DNA of 64,000 nucleotides from Stratiolaelaps scimitus. Taxonomy: Eukaryota; Arthropoda; Arachnida; Mesostigmata; Laelapidae. Below the pieces are notes generated by a model, which was not told the DNA's origin, ran no database searches, and worked only from the letters and a program-made list of their open reading frames with translations. Below are positions 44,842 to 57,858 of the stretch, piece after piece (position 1 is the stretch's first letter; each line of letters begins with the position of its first letter). The translations under genes were made by a program, and so were the position numbers. Where the stretch lies: positions 18,017,501 to 18,081,500 of the forward strand of contig JABWDB010000002.1 in assembly GCA_019614645.1 (NCBI GenBank). The letters are read 5' to 3'.

Positions 44842-47532
44842 ATGGCTGCGCCCCCGTTGAAACTCGCGCACCGGATTCGTACGAAATCCATCAAGATGAG
44901 AAGCATTAGAGAAGTCCCTGGACGGATAGATAAACTTCAGAAGATGATTGGGGCTCTGTTTAAATATGAGCGCATCGAACTTAATGCAGGTACATATCCT
45001 ATATCCGATCAACGTTGTTCCAAATGGAACAGCGCGGTGAGACGGAGCCGGCTTCCCACATCTACAAACGAACACATAGATACTTGGAAACTCGATCGGA
45101 GCATTACACAAAGTTTAAAATATAGCCATACTAAGCTGCCGGGCTGAAGACATTTATAGGGCATCCGAAAAAGGTCGTGTTTTAAATCTGTCCGTGATAC
45201 TGCGTTGTCGTTGTTATAGGGTTTAATTGATGATAATACATTCATGGCTCGTAAGAGTTCATGGAAATTGATTCGCCTATCGTAACATACCTATCAGTTA
45301 GCTCTGTATTCCTATCTGTTTTATTGTTTGTCAGTCCGTGACAATTTAGCTGCTCATAAATTACCGCATCGAATTCTGGGTTTTGCGAAAGAAACTACCT
45401 CTTTATGTTCGAATGATGCATGTACATATATATTTCATATATATTAATATATACGTTCCAGAGTTTGAGGGTCACGGTGTTGTCCTGCACTGGCAGGGCA
45501 GCAAACCCCTTAAAAGATGTATATATATATATATATCCGGTACAGCTGGCCTAATTATTTACAAAATAGGTTGATCCTTCACATTCGGAAAAAATAACAC
45601 CATATTATCGATATAATCATCAACTAACAATGCCTGCATTTACTTGTCTCGATAAACCAATTACATAATTGTCGAGCTTCGCGTTCTTACTGTATTTCAA
45701 TGGATGACAACAAAAATAAATGCAAATTTATAGAAGAAACACCATTAAGTACATGCTGCGTTTGTTTCCAACACGATCGTAATCTAGCGGCCCTATTAAT
45801 CTGAATGCCCGGGTGGATCCTCTACAGGCTTTCGGCGCCCGCCACCGCCTTGTCATAATGAAAAAGTTTCATAAACCTCCTGCACCTTTTATCAATTATT
45901 TATCCTGTGCTGGGGGAAGGGGGGTGCCAATATAAGGATTGAATGCCGCCTACACTGAACGTAATAATTGTCGTGTTAACCGCGGAGTGTTACCCTGTAA
46001 GAGGGATTTTATCATTGGGATGAAAATTCAAAATGGCACAACTCGTACGAATTACACACCTCGTTCGTTTAGGCGTAGCGGGAGAAACACGTGATCACGC
46101 CGAGCGATTAATACAGGACGCGGTCTTGTACGGACCCACGCATGCTCGCACAATGGAGATCGCGAACTTTTGGCTAACCGAAAAACAGCTCGTGCACAAA
46201 CTCTTCAAGGTCATCGCACCCAGACTGCAGAGTGAAACCTCGGGATTTACAAATGTTAGTATATAGACCTTACTATCAGTTCATCAACCATCGATTGAGA
46301 GCCAAAATATCGACTACCTAATCGTGCTTCATTGCGTTTCTTTAAATAATGTATTGCAAGTCACCTTTTTTATTCTTTAAACGGTATAATATATAATATA
46401 TATATATATATACTCAAATAAAATGTGTATCATATATCTATCCGCTTCACACCTGCCCCCATTTATTACACTCACGTTCCTATGGAGTTTTCATAAAGCC
46501 TGCACCCAATTACGAAATAGTGATTCTGATTTTTTTCACAATCTACGAAATTTTATTTTTTGACAGAATTGTAATTTAATATGTTTTGTGAGAAATTTTT
46601 GCATTCTTCCTCCCCAGCATCTGCGGTCAATCGCAGTGACGCTATTTTTTTATTCATAATCTCTTTACAAAATATAAACTGTGTATAAACGTGTACATTT
46701 GTTGTAGGTTGATAATTTTATCTCCCTAGATGGTCCCGTAGTGAGCCATTCTAGAATGGAGGAAGATAATACATATTTGGGATCAAATCCTGCCAGACGT
46801 GGAGAATCTTTGGATTTCTTTATCATCTTTCATAATCCGTGGATTTTCGCCAGATGCGAGAGTTAGAAAGACAAAGTAAGGGTGGCCCCGATAGTTTCAT
46901 GAAGTGATACCCAGAGGTGGTTCCGAAGCCCTTCACAAGGAGGAACAGCTGAGAGCCGCCTCAAATAATAACTTAGTAGCGCAAGGAGGCAGTTCCACAT
47001 CCCAGCACACTATTTGGCAATGGGTATAGCAGTAATACAGAGTGCACCAAGACAGGCGCAGCGAATTCACTATGTCGTACACGCTTCAACGTCAAGCAGT
47101 TTTCTTTTCATAATTTCGTCGCCCATATGCAACATGCAGAATACCTGTATCAGATTTTCATCGATTTTTCGATTAAACTGCCCTGCAAGCCAATCAAACA
47201 AATAACCGTCAATATCTTCAGAACTATATTATAGATTCAACCGTAAGCAGGGTATCCGTTGTACCGCACTTGCATTTAAACCGGGCGTGTTTCTTATTCC
47301 CGCTTCCCTCTTTGATTTCCAGTTATGGACGCTTGCAGCTCCGGGAAAGGATTCGGAACCCGAGGTAATCCCGAGGCTTGCGTATCATTACTACTTCCAC
47401 AATTGGGTCGCCCTTGAGCTCAAAGGGAACCCGCTGCCTCCGATACGACAAAACGCGGCTCCTAACAAACATCTTTACCTGCCTAATGTTTTGTTATCAT
47501 CTGCGGCCGCGGCGGCAAGGGAGTCGAAATAG
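44842..47532 (+). CDS. mRpL17: Mitochondrial large-subunit ribosomal protein L17 (bL17m)
   Basis: Three coding exons at 44842-44989, 46073-46254 and 47323-47532 join in phase to give 179 residues; human MRPL17 has 175. The first intron interrupts a Gly codon (GCA-G/gtacat ... tttag/GC) and the second falls between codons. Recognition rests on family motifs in order: basic start with HRIRTKSIKM, then LFKYERIELNAG, HAERLIQDAVLYG, MEIANFWLTEKQLVHKLFKV, APRLQSETSGFT, and WVALELKGNPLPP in exon 3. The NFWLTEK...LF.V.APR segment is diagnostic of L17. The exon 1 to exon 2 splice gives the spacing of the human protein exactly. Its job is in the mitochondrial 50S-like subunit near the exit tunnel. An AATAAA lies at 47696-47701. 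It converges with mRpL43, 980 bases away. Confidence 0.93.
46255..47322 (+). other. Second intron of mRpL17
   Basis: A 1068-base GT-AG intron. It contains a TA run at about 46385-46412 and a GGAGG-rich stretch near 46900-46980, but no recognisable gene. Confidence 0.8.
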
Positions 47533-47567
47533 TCAGCTAGCTTGCCCCATAGGGATCATACGGTTAG

Positions 47568-47570
<3 letters not shown>

Positions 47571-47604
<34 letters not shown>
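47571..47604. repeat. TA microsatellite in the 3' flank of mRpL17
   Basis: Alternating AT run of 34 bases between the stop codon and the poly(A) signal at 47696, so probably within the 3' untranslated region. Confidence 0.9.
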
Positions 47605-47607
<3 letters not shown>

Positions 47608-47978
47608 AGAGAAGAAAACATGTCTTGATACAGCTTACGTTATTGTACACACTGCTGGCGTATTTTATTATTGCCAACATCGATATGAGTAGATGAATAA
47701 AGGCGAAGTCTATGTGCTCCTGCGAATAAACACAGGGCATGATATAGAGTGTTGTCGTAATTGAACTGGTTCTTGTTTTCCTTCGGCTTACTTAACTATG
47801 GAGGCTTTTACAAGGCTGTTTGTGTCGATATGTTTTCGAAACTCGTCGGAGTTGACATTACGGTTGGATTTTAATTGTGTCTAGTTAGCCAGAGGAGACC
47901 GGTGAAGCGATAGGGCCTGCTAACGTATTGTTGGTGGATCTAGCTGTCGAGCCCGGTGGCGTGATGATTTCGTGTGCG

Positions 47979-48015
47979 CTAAATGTTAGCTGAGAGTCAG
48001 CCCGAAAACCTTTTG
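47979..48015 (+). repeat. Dispersed repeat family B, copy between mRpL17 and mRpL43
   Basis: GCTAAATGTTAGCT then GAGAGTCAGC followed by CGAAAACCT aligns with 57823-57858 and, inverted, with 28246-28280. Confidence 0.5.
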
Positions 48016-48512
48016 GTCCTAACGCAGATAACATATGCTGATTAGTTAACAGCGGAGCATCAAGGGGCAACTCGTGCATAAACTCACCAAATGGTATTTA
48101 ATTAGCAAGTGCGCAGACAACTTCGGCTTGTCTTCATAGAGTAGCCAATTAAGAAATGTCACCCTTGTGAGGTAATAATCGAGCACTAACTGAGACCTAG
48201 TTGTACCAGTTTTTAATATACGTATACTTAATAGAAGCACCTCTAGAACTAAAGTTCAGCTCAGGCGGCAGAGCATAAAGCGGCTTCTCCCCTGATGTAC
48301 TCAAATTCGCTAGACGACGACATTGTCAATATTATCTAATGATCTCTACGACTTTCAGAACAAATACACAGGCAACTCGACACGTCACAACACATTTGCT
48401 GTTTATTTCGTCTAACAGGTAGCTCTCCCTATATGCAATAAAATGTATAATATTATAAAAGTAGGTATGCTCTCTAATGACACATTTTCCACCAGAATTC
48501 GGCCAGCCCGGT

Positions 48513-50171
48513 CTATCGGAGACGATCCGCAGCAACTGCATCAAGAACTCGCTGGGTTGCCGAAGGGAAGCGTTCCAAAGCTCGCGAAAGCTCTTGCGAA
48601 GGTAACGGCTCAATGTTGTCTTCCGTTTTTCTGGAAGAGAGAAACCGAATCCATGTACAGCCGCCGTCTGTGAGTCGCACGTGTTTTTTTTTTTGCTGAA
48701 CCACTTCGCTCACGTATTGTGGCGAGGGTAACGAATAGGTTAAGCGAGATCAAGTCTTTATGCTGGACGTCAGCACCGAACTTACCTGTGCACCCAGGGG
48801 TTCCATGCTCCCTGTACTGAAGGTGAACGAGTCATTTGGTAACGAAGAAGCTTAAGCGACTCGTGACCTGCTGACGTACGTAGATGCTCGACCCATTTAA
48901 TGAGTTCATTCTTCAAGAACGGATTGCATCGTAGCTGCTCCCTGAAATGAATTCAATGACAAATTGCGGACCGTGAACAAAGCTGATGACAGAGATGACA
49001 ACGGCATCTGTGGTGCAAAAATCATATCCTGAATGAAAATGAGCATGTATTGAGCTTACCACGACCACATTCAATACAGGTTTAACTTTGCCGATTGCAT
49101 AGAACTGGTTGGGAATACCTCGTCATTCACACTTGCGTCCAGGTGTATGTAGAGGGACTCGTATGTGAGTCAAGATATTCCAGACCCTTGCAGCCTGTTA
49201 TAAAATATCTATCGGGGTTCCAATGGTAATAGTGTCGAAATATAGAAGGGATGGAGGGCAGTTGAAGTTAACAGTGGAGTCATCGGAAATGAAGTGGACG
49301 TTCAGGCGTGCTTGTGTTTACCCATCTGCCAACTTTAGAGCGTTAAATATCTCTCTGATCTCGGGAGATCATTGTAGTAGTGTACCTGTGTCCATTTGTG
49401 TACTCCGCGACAATGGACGGATCCCGGTGCCTTCTAGGTCGAAGGTAAACTACAGTCGCGGGGTTTGCCTTCGCGAACTCGACGATTTCCTCCTCGATAT
49501 ATTCGCGCATATAGCGAGATCTGTATCACAACGTGATCATCAACAGAAAGCAACAGCACACACGTTACGTTAGAATTTTGAGTAACAGTAAATACCATTC
49601 TGTATACGATTGCGCATAAGCAAGCCCATATATATATAATATACATTGCCGTGGATGTTCGTAACAATAACCAAAATTCCCTACATATTACGCCAATTAC
49701 ATAATGAAATTTCAACCTGTTTGATCGAGACAGACTACTATCGGCATAACTCAGTTGCAATGAAAAACTAGGGGAAAACCGAGCAAGGATAAACAACGCT
49801 CTGAAAACGATAAACATCGAGTAGACAACAGTAGACAATTTTAATTTCGTAGGCTGGATTGAATAACTGCTATGTATACCGGCTTCATCTGGATTTTAAT
49901 CTCCTCGTTGAATCTCTAGTTCATCGCCGCCCTGCCATTGAGTGGCATTAATCGTCAAGCTCCTCTTAGTAAATGAACACGCTTAACTTCTGTAACACGT
50001 TTTCAATATATGTGCTATCGAATTTATTAGCAAAAACTATGTGAGTGAAGAAACTTACGATCCATGAGATTTGCAGAATTTGAATGTGATTCTGGCAAGA
50101 TTAGGCATATGATGTAGCATGCCATTTTCAAAGCCTTGCTTGAGGAACAGTCCGGTCTTATACTGGTTCAT
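48513..50171 (-). CDS. mRpL43: Mitochondrial large-subunit ribosomal protein L43 (mL43)
   Basis: Four minus-strand exons at 50059-50171, 49386-49520, 48786-48941 and 48513-48630 each end after the second base of a codon and join to 173 residues. Splice sites are canonical (GTAAGT, GTACAC and GTAAGT donors; CAG acceptors). Motifs of the L43/S25/NDUFA2 family appear in order: LFLKQGFENG, ITFKFCKSHGSS, MREYIEEEIVEFAKANP, VVYLRPRRHRDPSIVAEYTN, then IKWVEHLRTSAG and SPSVQGAWNPW. The KFCKSHG-SSR junction and YLRPRRHR are typical of insect and mammalian mL43. The start MNQYKTG was chosen because it begins just before the conserved LFLKxGF; the frame stays open further upstream. A minus-strand AATAAA is at 48402-48407, 106 bases past the stop. 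It works in the mitochondrial large ribosomal subunit. Confidence 0.92.
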
Positions 50172-51990
50172 GACTCTGGTAAATTTTGTTTGAAAATAGT
50201 TTACACCGGCAGGAACAAAATACACACACGGACTCACTGGACTCAGCCACAACAAATAACAGCAGCAATGTCCCCGGACGGCGCGGTACCAACGGCGGGT
50301 TATATCACTCTGCGCGATCCTAGTGGTGGAGGTTAGATGTCGCATGACCGCCATAGAAGCCTGGAAGATCAGAATGAATAGTAATTTTAGTTAAACAGGA
50401 TGTCTCGTTACACTCTCTTCACGTGTTAAATATAAGTGTCTGCTATTCAGTTTGAAATATCTAGTACAAGCCGTGAACTTATCACATTGCAATACAATGA
50501 ACTTGTGAAATCAGTTCGCCACCCGATGAGATGAGTTGGGCTTCTAGTTCAAGCAGAGTCTGTATGTACACAGCTCGTATAGGAGACGCGTGTTGTCGCT
50601 CTACTGTTTATAAATAAACACATGTCGGCTTTACGAATGACGACTTTTGAATATAGGACATCAATTCCGATGTCGAAAACACTGTGTAGTATATTCCTAA
50701 AAGAAGTCAAATACCACGATAAGCTGTGATCCTTTGCTTTGAAGTGGCATTATTTTAGCGCCGTCCAAACTGTCATTCGTGCCTTTGAGGGTTATGCATC
50801 TTGAAGTGCTCCTAAAGTCTGTCAGCGCAGATCAAATTTTCGACATCGATGCATTTTACTCAAACGAACTCATCTGCGTCGGCATAACTTATCGTGAGTA
50901 GCATTATCACGATATACGCAAGCCTACGCACATATGTTTACAGCAGTTCTGTGAACTATAGCCATATGAACACATATATATATATTATATAATTATAATA
51001 CTATATTGATAATTAATAGTATCAAATACAAAAGTGCGCACCGTGATCGGTTCTCATGTGACTGGTTTCTACATGGCTGACTGCTGAATCATGAAAAAGC
51101 AAAATGATATCTAACCATTAGACACTGTAAGTTCGCCCACGCGCTCTCTCTCCCTCTCTCTCTCTCTGTCTCTCTCTATTACAACTATTAACACATTGAT
51201 ACCTTGTCTCACAAACGGATGCGGGGACGCTTTAACTCTGAACGGACAAGTTAAATAATTTCAGCGCCGGCTTTCCACAGTAGAGTGAGCTTGACATAGA
51301 GTCAATATTTCTCGGGTAATTTGGCGGGAATTTCCAGAAATACGCTTTTGTTGTTTTTGTTTCGAGTTACGTCACGTGTCATCGTTAAATCTAATAATGA
51401 CACTAATTTATTCATGTGTTATCGTTAAATATGACAGGGCTGTCATAATTGCCTATTCATATGCATCGCTAACGAATGTAAAAAGGGAGTTCACCCCTAT
51501 ACATTTATAGATGGTAACAAGATTTCATTGACGAACAAAATACCTAGAGTACTTAATATTTGGCATGTATCAACATTATTACAATGCCATCCAGACGAAT
51601 CTATACTGCTTCGACGGATGCACATCGTGTCATCAAAAACGCTTCCTCTGCATACCTCTGGCTATAATTGGCCCTTACCTGTAATATTTGTTTGTGGAAG
51701 TTGAATGATTCGAGCATTTATATTGCGTCACTTAATTATTATTATTATTATTATTATTATATCACTATGTGTAAGGGATTCCACTTATTTTGGATTTAAT
51801 CTTGAAAAACACGACGTCTTTAGGGGTGTTGGTATTATAATTGGCTCTGTTTATATATATACATATATATATATATATATGGTTTGGTCTGATCGCGTTG
51901 GGCTTTAATTCATTGTCGTGTTCATACTAATATATAAACGCACATTTGTTTTGTTGTCTCTGCTTGGCCAGGTGATTCGCTGGCAGTACG
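50172..51990. other. Spacer between mRpL43 and TFIIIA, shared 5' flank
   Basis: The two genes diverge from here, so both promoters should lie within it. No further coding exon is recognised. A CT-rich run is at about 51144-51179, ATT repeats at 51734-51760 and TA runs near 50974 and 51855-51880. A pyrimidine tract ending in GGCCAG/GTGATTCG at about 51955-51972 looks like an acceptor just before the TFIIIA ATG, so TFIIIA probably has an upstream non-coding exon here. Confidence 0.5.
51734..51760. repeat. ATT trinucleotide microsatellite
   Basis: About nine ATT units in the spacer upstream of TFIIIA. Confidence 0.9.
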
Positions 51991-54900
51991 ATGGATGCCG
52001 AGAGCGTGACGTGCGTCGCTCTAGAGGCCGTACTCGACAAACCGCGACGGCGGACAACAAAAGCGGCCATTGTCATCCATCAACAAGATGATGGCAATGA
52101 AGCCATGGGATCCAACTTTGAGACAGACCAAACTGCCGGCGATCTGATACACTACAATCGTTTGGTCGAGGAGAAAAATTCAAGCATTTCACCCAACCAT
52201 GTAAAACGTTTCGTCTGCGATGTTCCCGGCTGTGAAAAGGCTTTCATGAAGCCGATTTTTCTGGAAATGCACCTTCGAACCCACACGGACGAGGTACGCC
52301 GGATATCACGTATCGTGATAATATTTAGACTATGAATCTTACCCTTGTCGACAATTCGAGTTGTATAAAGGCTATTCCCGGTGGAAAAATTGTCGTCTTC
52401 TCACCCCAAAGCAAAATTGCATTTTTGGCATTCGCATAGGATGTTATTGTTTTTCATTTTAAATTCTTAATTAAAGGTAGTAATTTCATTGTATAGCATT
52501 ATGTAATATCGATTAAGTCCAATATAGACGCTACTTCAAGGTGTACATCTTCCTGACTCTAGCCTCATTTGCGTCAGAGCAAGAACACTCTCAACGCCGC
52601 CCATTAGCTCATTGGCCATTTTTATTGATTGACCACTCACGGTAGGTTTTTTAAACTGTTTCTGTCTCAAACTTTATCGCAGCTTTGTTCCGTTGTTCTG
52701 TTGCAATTAATTATGATGTTATTTAGCGGCCGTATTCTTGCCCCGTAGACGGGTGCAGCAGATCGTACACCAGATCATGGCATTTGAAAAGACACGTCGA
52801 AAAAGCGCACAACAAGAAACCCGACGACAACCAAGAGCAAGCGCCACAGCGGTAAGTTGAAATTGAAGCAAATTACATGCAGCAATAATGCGGAAATAGC
52901 CACAACACTGCTTGTGAATAATCTACGGGTTTCGTGTTGCGCCCATTGGCATGACCCCCCCTTGTTCCGCACACTCAATATTTATTAATCTGCTTTTATT
53001 AGGCAACTGAGCACACATTCAGTTTACCGTCCGCCATAACTCAATACTGTGACATAGCTTCTTGAGCTAGTAAGGCTTGACGTTCTTCATAGCATTTAAC
53101 CCTCTCTCTCTTCCAATCTCTATTTCTCTGTCTCTCTGTGCCTACCTCGTTTTCGTCCACAGACATCGATGTACCTGGCAGTCGTGCGACAAGGAGTACA
53201 ACTCACAGGATGCCCTTAGGAAGCACGTTGCTCGCGTGCATGAGGGGAGGGAGTTTGTCGGCAGACATCGGCCGGGTGAACGACTCGCGTGCGTTCATTG
53301 TGGTGCATCGTTCGCCAAACACAGCCGTCTCAAGTCTCATCTCTTCCACCATACCGGAGAGATGCCTTTTCGGTAAGCTCGATAGACGAAGTTGACACTG
53401 AAATCTCACTTGTATGAGAATTGTATGAGGTGTGCTACTCAAGTCAGCTTGCGCTTCGCACTAGCGACGGGTGTCGTCTACGGGCATATTTGTTCTCTTT
53501 CAAGGATCGCAAGCTGTCGTTGTTCGCGTCGTATACGCTCACCTCTTTCTGTATTCTGCTTCAGGTGTCGCCAAGAAGGGTGTGGTAAAGAGTTCATTTC
53601 ACAGGGCAAACTCAAAGCGCATGAAAAGACCCACGCCGGATACGAGTGTGAAAAGTGTCCAGGCGATAGGTGAGTGATAGAAGTATTTATTATTCACTAG
53701 TAGCAATGATTATTATCATGGTAACAATAATAGCAATAGTTGTCGTTGGAAGAAGTCCATGAATCTTGCACCTAACGGCCTCATTTAATGTTTATTATAA
53801 AACGAAAAGGAGAAGTTTCACTTTCTGCTTACATGGATACATCAATTGGAATAAAGCGGGATAGGCTTCCGGAGGGCAGTTTCGATCTCAGTTCACAACG
53901 CGAACGATTAGCTGTTCGCCTTCATCTTGGACTTATTTCAGTCAGAGCGTAAACGATTTTTCAGGTACCCCACTTGGTCGGCGCTCCGAAAACACTTTAA
54001 GGAGAAACACAACGTTAAGCGTTGCCCGAAATGTGATAAAACATTTATAAGAGCAGGTAGGCAGGTTAATTTTGCTTGATTGATTTTTTGATTACACTCG
54101 AAGCACTCGTGGACGTTGACAAATGCTAAAAACCAAGGGGTTGAAGAACTAAACAAGTAAACGAAACAAAATTTATACGAGCTCGCGTGGTAGACATAGC
54201 TCTATTCATCTGTTCAAATGGTTGTATGTTAACTGAACTGCCGTTGTAATACGCTTAGGTAGGTCCGTCGAAATGTGCCTGATTCATCGTTAGTTCGCCA
54301 CGTATTCTTGACAATGTGATTCGCTGTAAATTTAGCGATCAACGAGGGGGTTTGCAGCACGTAACGCCGACTGGACATGTCTAATTCAAAGCATGTCATC
54401 ATAGACATGTAGATAATTATCGGTTTACTGATGAACAGAAATAAATTAACAAAAGATTGTAGCGCTCGATATCAGTGTAGTGAGAAACATTTCGCGTCTT
54501 CTATAGTCAAATAGGCTTTAAGCTTAAAATATAGATAAAATTTCAAAATTGTCAATGTTCTCGGTAAATACAAGGAGGAAATGGGGTGTCGCACATCTGG
54601 ACGTAGCGTAACTGTTTGTCTTACTTTTTACCTCCGCTAATTGCAGTCCATCTTGAAGCTCACTTGGCTACACATGAAGATGAACGCGAGGCGTACCTCT
54701 GCTCTTACGAAGGATGCAACAAATCTTACTTTGAAGTGAGTTGATCATTGCGTATGCCTTATAAGCGTATGACTTTTGATCGCATTTGTCCCTTTTCCTT
54801 GTGGCTCTATTCAAGAAAGAGATGTAAAAACCAATATTCTCTTATATACAGTTGTTATTAAATAAATTTGTGTGAATAAATTAAGAAATGTATCGAATCT

Positions 54901-56084
54901 CATTGTATAAGTCCAAGCAGTGATGACACACCTGTGATCGTCATGTGATATATATATATATATATATCCTATTTTAATTAAGACTTCTTTGTCTGTCTGT
55001 TTACGTTTGTTCCTCGGGGACGGTGCAGTTGAAAAACCTCCACGCTCATCTAAAGGCAGCGCATCAAGGAGTCCGGTTCGAGTGTGTCCTTTGCGAGAAG
55101 GAGTTTCGCTCGAAGCAGGCGTTACGGCGCCACGGCAAGAAATGTTCAGTGAGAACAACAGAAAAACGACCTGTCAAAACAGGTGAAGTGGATCAGCGAG
55201 AACTAAACAAAAGCTCCCTATGAGCTATATTTGCCTGTTGATTAATTCCTGTGGGAGGAAAGAGCGTCGCTCTCAAGAAATGCATGCTCTTGCAAACAGT
55301 GTTTATTGTCCCTTAGGATCTTGTCTATTTGTTTCCGGTACCTTTGCTGTAGTTGATGTTCAGCGAACGAATGCTTAGGGTACCTCTATAACCTACTTCT
55401 TGGAGCTGTACATGTAGCTCATTGACGCTGTTATTGTCGATTTTAGGTGTGGAACGAAAAGCCCGCAAAGATAAAGGTATTGCAAGGAAGCGTGCCGCGA
55501 GTTGGTTGTCTGGCTGGGAAGAACCCGTTGATTCCGAGCGAAGTGGTTATGAAACCACCGACGGTGTTGACGATACAGTGGACCCAACCGTTCAAGGGAT
55601 CATGTCAGCTCTAGTCGATAGGATCTCGACGGACGATAATCATGCTGTCCTCGCACCCAAATCAGAACAAAATCAATGTCTACAAAAGGCAACAAGTATG
55701 CAGAAAAGAATGGCTCCCGATCGGCACTGTTCATCCGATGTTGATACTCATGTTCGTCGCGCTCCGATGCGGTGTCGAGACGGGCCGGGAGTGGCTCATA
55801 ACGCCGCTGAAATTCGTAACGTTTCTGTCGAAGCTCGACCCGCCATCAATGTAGTGGTCATCAGTGATGACGCTGCCGATTGCCAAGAAGGGGAACTTGT
55901 AGTGTTCGACGAATTATTCTGTGATCTCGAAGAGAAGAGCGGCGATGCCGAAGCGGTCAGGCGTCTGCAGGAAATTGAAGAGGAGAAATATGCACAGCTT
56001 GAAACATGTGAGGACGAACGTACGCCGGCGCAGGCCGGCACCGGTGAGACTGAGGTGATTGAAATCTCTGACAGCGACGACTAA
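51991..56084 (+). CDS. TfIIIA: Transcription factor IIIA, nine C2H2-type zinc fingers
   Basis: Eight coding exons join in phase to 571 residues: 51991-52293, 52727-52851, 53163-53372, 53565-53669, 53965-54056, 54647-54735, 55029-55182 and 55447-56084, all GT-AG. TFIIIA binds the 5S rRNA gene to recruit TFIIIC and polymerase III, and binds 5S rRNA. Fingers run without long gaps from residue 74. Finger 1 has C76, C81, H94, H98, and finger 2 begins [10 protein letters not shown]. Later fingers include [65 protein letters not shown] and [10 protein letters not shown]. The last finger ends RRHGKKC, so it is C2HC. A count of nine is the TFIIIA hallmark, and EGCGKEF...[11 protein letters not shown] resembles known TFIIIA. 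A basic stretch ([10 protein letters not shown]) and an acidic 200-residue tail follow. The poly(A) signal is at 56750-56755. Confidence 0.88.
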
Positions 56085-56537
56085 GGGGGACAGTGGTGAA
56101 TTCTACCGTTGAAAACATACCTGAACAAAGCAGCTGTGTTTGTTTTGTGGTAGCTTTATGCAATGACATGCTGAACAAGTTACGTTGCTGCGAGTTGTGT
56201 ATAACACATCCTATTGTTTAGAGCAGATTGTGTGCTTTACTTTTAGCGGACTGCCACCCTGTTTTATTGGGTAATTTCTTAGAGAATTGTTAGGATAAGG
56301 CAAGTAATAGTAGTAATTAATTACATACTACTCTACACGTTGTGGATGCCAAAGATATTTGTTCGCTTCGTCAAAGTGCGGGGCTGCTCCGTCATATAAG
56401 GTGAGATTACAGTTGGACCAAGGGTAGCAGTAGTTCAATATGCGTTGTGATGTTGGTGATCTCTAATTTAAGCATAGTTTAGGGGGACCATTCCATTTGA
56501 TATGCTATTCGAATCTGTCGAATAATACGTTTAATCC

Positions 56538-56570
<33 letters not shown>

Positions 56571-56571
56571 T
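56538..56571. repeat. TA/TG microsatellite in TFIIIA 3' region
   Basis: Alternating TA with a single TG interruption, followed by a second run at 56661-56689. Both precede the AATAAA at 56750, so they are probably transcribed. Confidence 0.85.
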
Positions 56572-57059
56572 TGTGCATATTACGCTTGCCGGATATCACT
56601 ACGAATTATCTTCGATGCGGCGAACTGAATTCATTTTTCACCGATGTATACGACTGTAAGATATATATATATATATATACATATATATCAGAGCTGTGTA
56701 AATTGTACAGAATTGCCCACTAAGTATTACTGTTAGTGTGTTCTGAGTAAATAAAATGTTGTTGATTTACGGAGCGTTGATGCGTTGTTGTTACTGGGTG
56801 AGGAGAGCGACAATTATTCGACAACAGAGGGAGAAGGACAATATGTCGATGGCTGAAGAGAAAACGCGAGTGGATCTTTTACTGGTCGGCGACTAGTAAA
56901 AACCCCCCCTCAAAGTTAGTTAATTCTTCACTGATTGACTGAACGGAAAGCCGAGGTAGCTTCATCTCCACTGGGGCCCCACAATGACAAAATTTTGGGT
57001 CGGTTTAAGATTGTCTGCGATTAGGGGCTAATATTAGTTTAGTCCAAGTATTATCTTAC

Positions 57060-57121
57060 ACATATAAGAGAGCTTAAGCATTGTAAAATTGCAGCTCATT
57101 AATAAACCAATAAACCTTTAC
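57060..57121 (+). repeat. Dispersed repeat family A, 3'-half copy
   Basis: CATATAAGAGAGCTTAAGCA, then an AATAAACCAATAAA tail, matches 4395-4455 over about 60 bases and 68-112 in part. Confidence 0.6.
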
Positions 57122-57822
57122 GATTACAAATCCTATTTTCCCATTCATAGTCGTAGTGCATTGTCCGGGCTGACTCGCAGGCAACATTTAACGTCCAAGG
57201 TGCCACTGCGTTCGGCATTGCTTCATAAGATGAACGCTTTAAATGCAAGTGTTCAACAGCATCGTCCTGTACAAATTCGACTAGGTCGAAAATTCAACCA
57301 AAATGCTTTTAGCCTCCTCTAAGCCAAATTGCAGTGAACAATGATGAAATGACTATTTTAAGTGTCCGGACGTCGGGTTCATTTTTAGTTCGTTATTAGT
57401 GATTTCCGACTTGTCCTCAACTGTGGTGTGCCCAAAATATGTTTAAGAACTCGACGAGTTCCACAAAGCCAAACGTGATTGGAACTGACAATCACTATCC
57501 TGCGAAGCCCATTTCTCCATTTCTGACCGCAAGGTATCCGTTTGCGATTGCGAATTATTTTTTAAATATCAAATTCGATAGGTTCACATTCGTTTAGTAG
57601 TCTCAGTTTAGCATGAATAAGTGCTTCAATGTAGCCGTTTCGATTGCTATTTCCGTCAGCTCGATACGCGCACATTCAGGTTACTCCCTTGTAATTAAAA
57701 TTTATCATAAGCACTACACTTACCTGTTACACAGGTAATTTTCGTTATTGGCGTGGCGGATGTCATCTTAGCTTTTTTTTTATGTTATCTTCTATCAAGT
57801 AATGCAAAAGGAGTACCGTGGA

Positions 57823-57858
57823 CGTTAAATGTTGACTGAGAGTCAGCCAGAAACCTCT
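57823..57858 (+). repeat. Dispersed repeat family B, copy upstream of RpS2
   Basis: GACGTTAAATGTTGACT then GAGAGTCAGCCAGAAACCT. It matches 47979-48015 and, inverted, 28246-28280. Confidence 0.5.

Noticed and set aside
48443..48673. Plus-strand frame with LAGLPKGSVPKLAKALAK flanked by splice-like sites
   Set aside because: It is the antisense shadow of the last exon of mRpL43, which has correct phase and homology on the minus strand.
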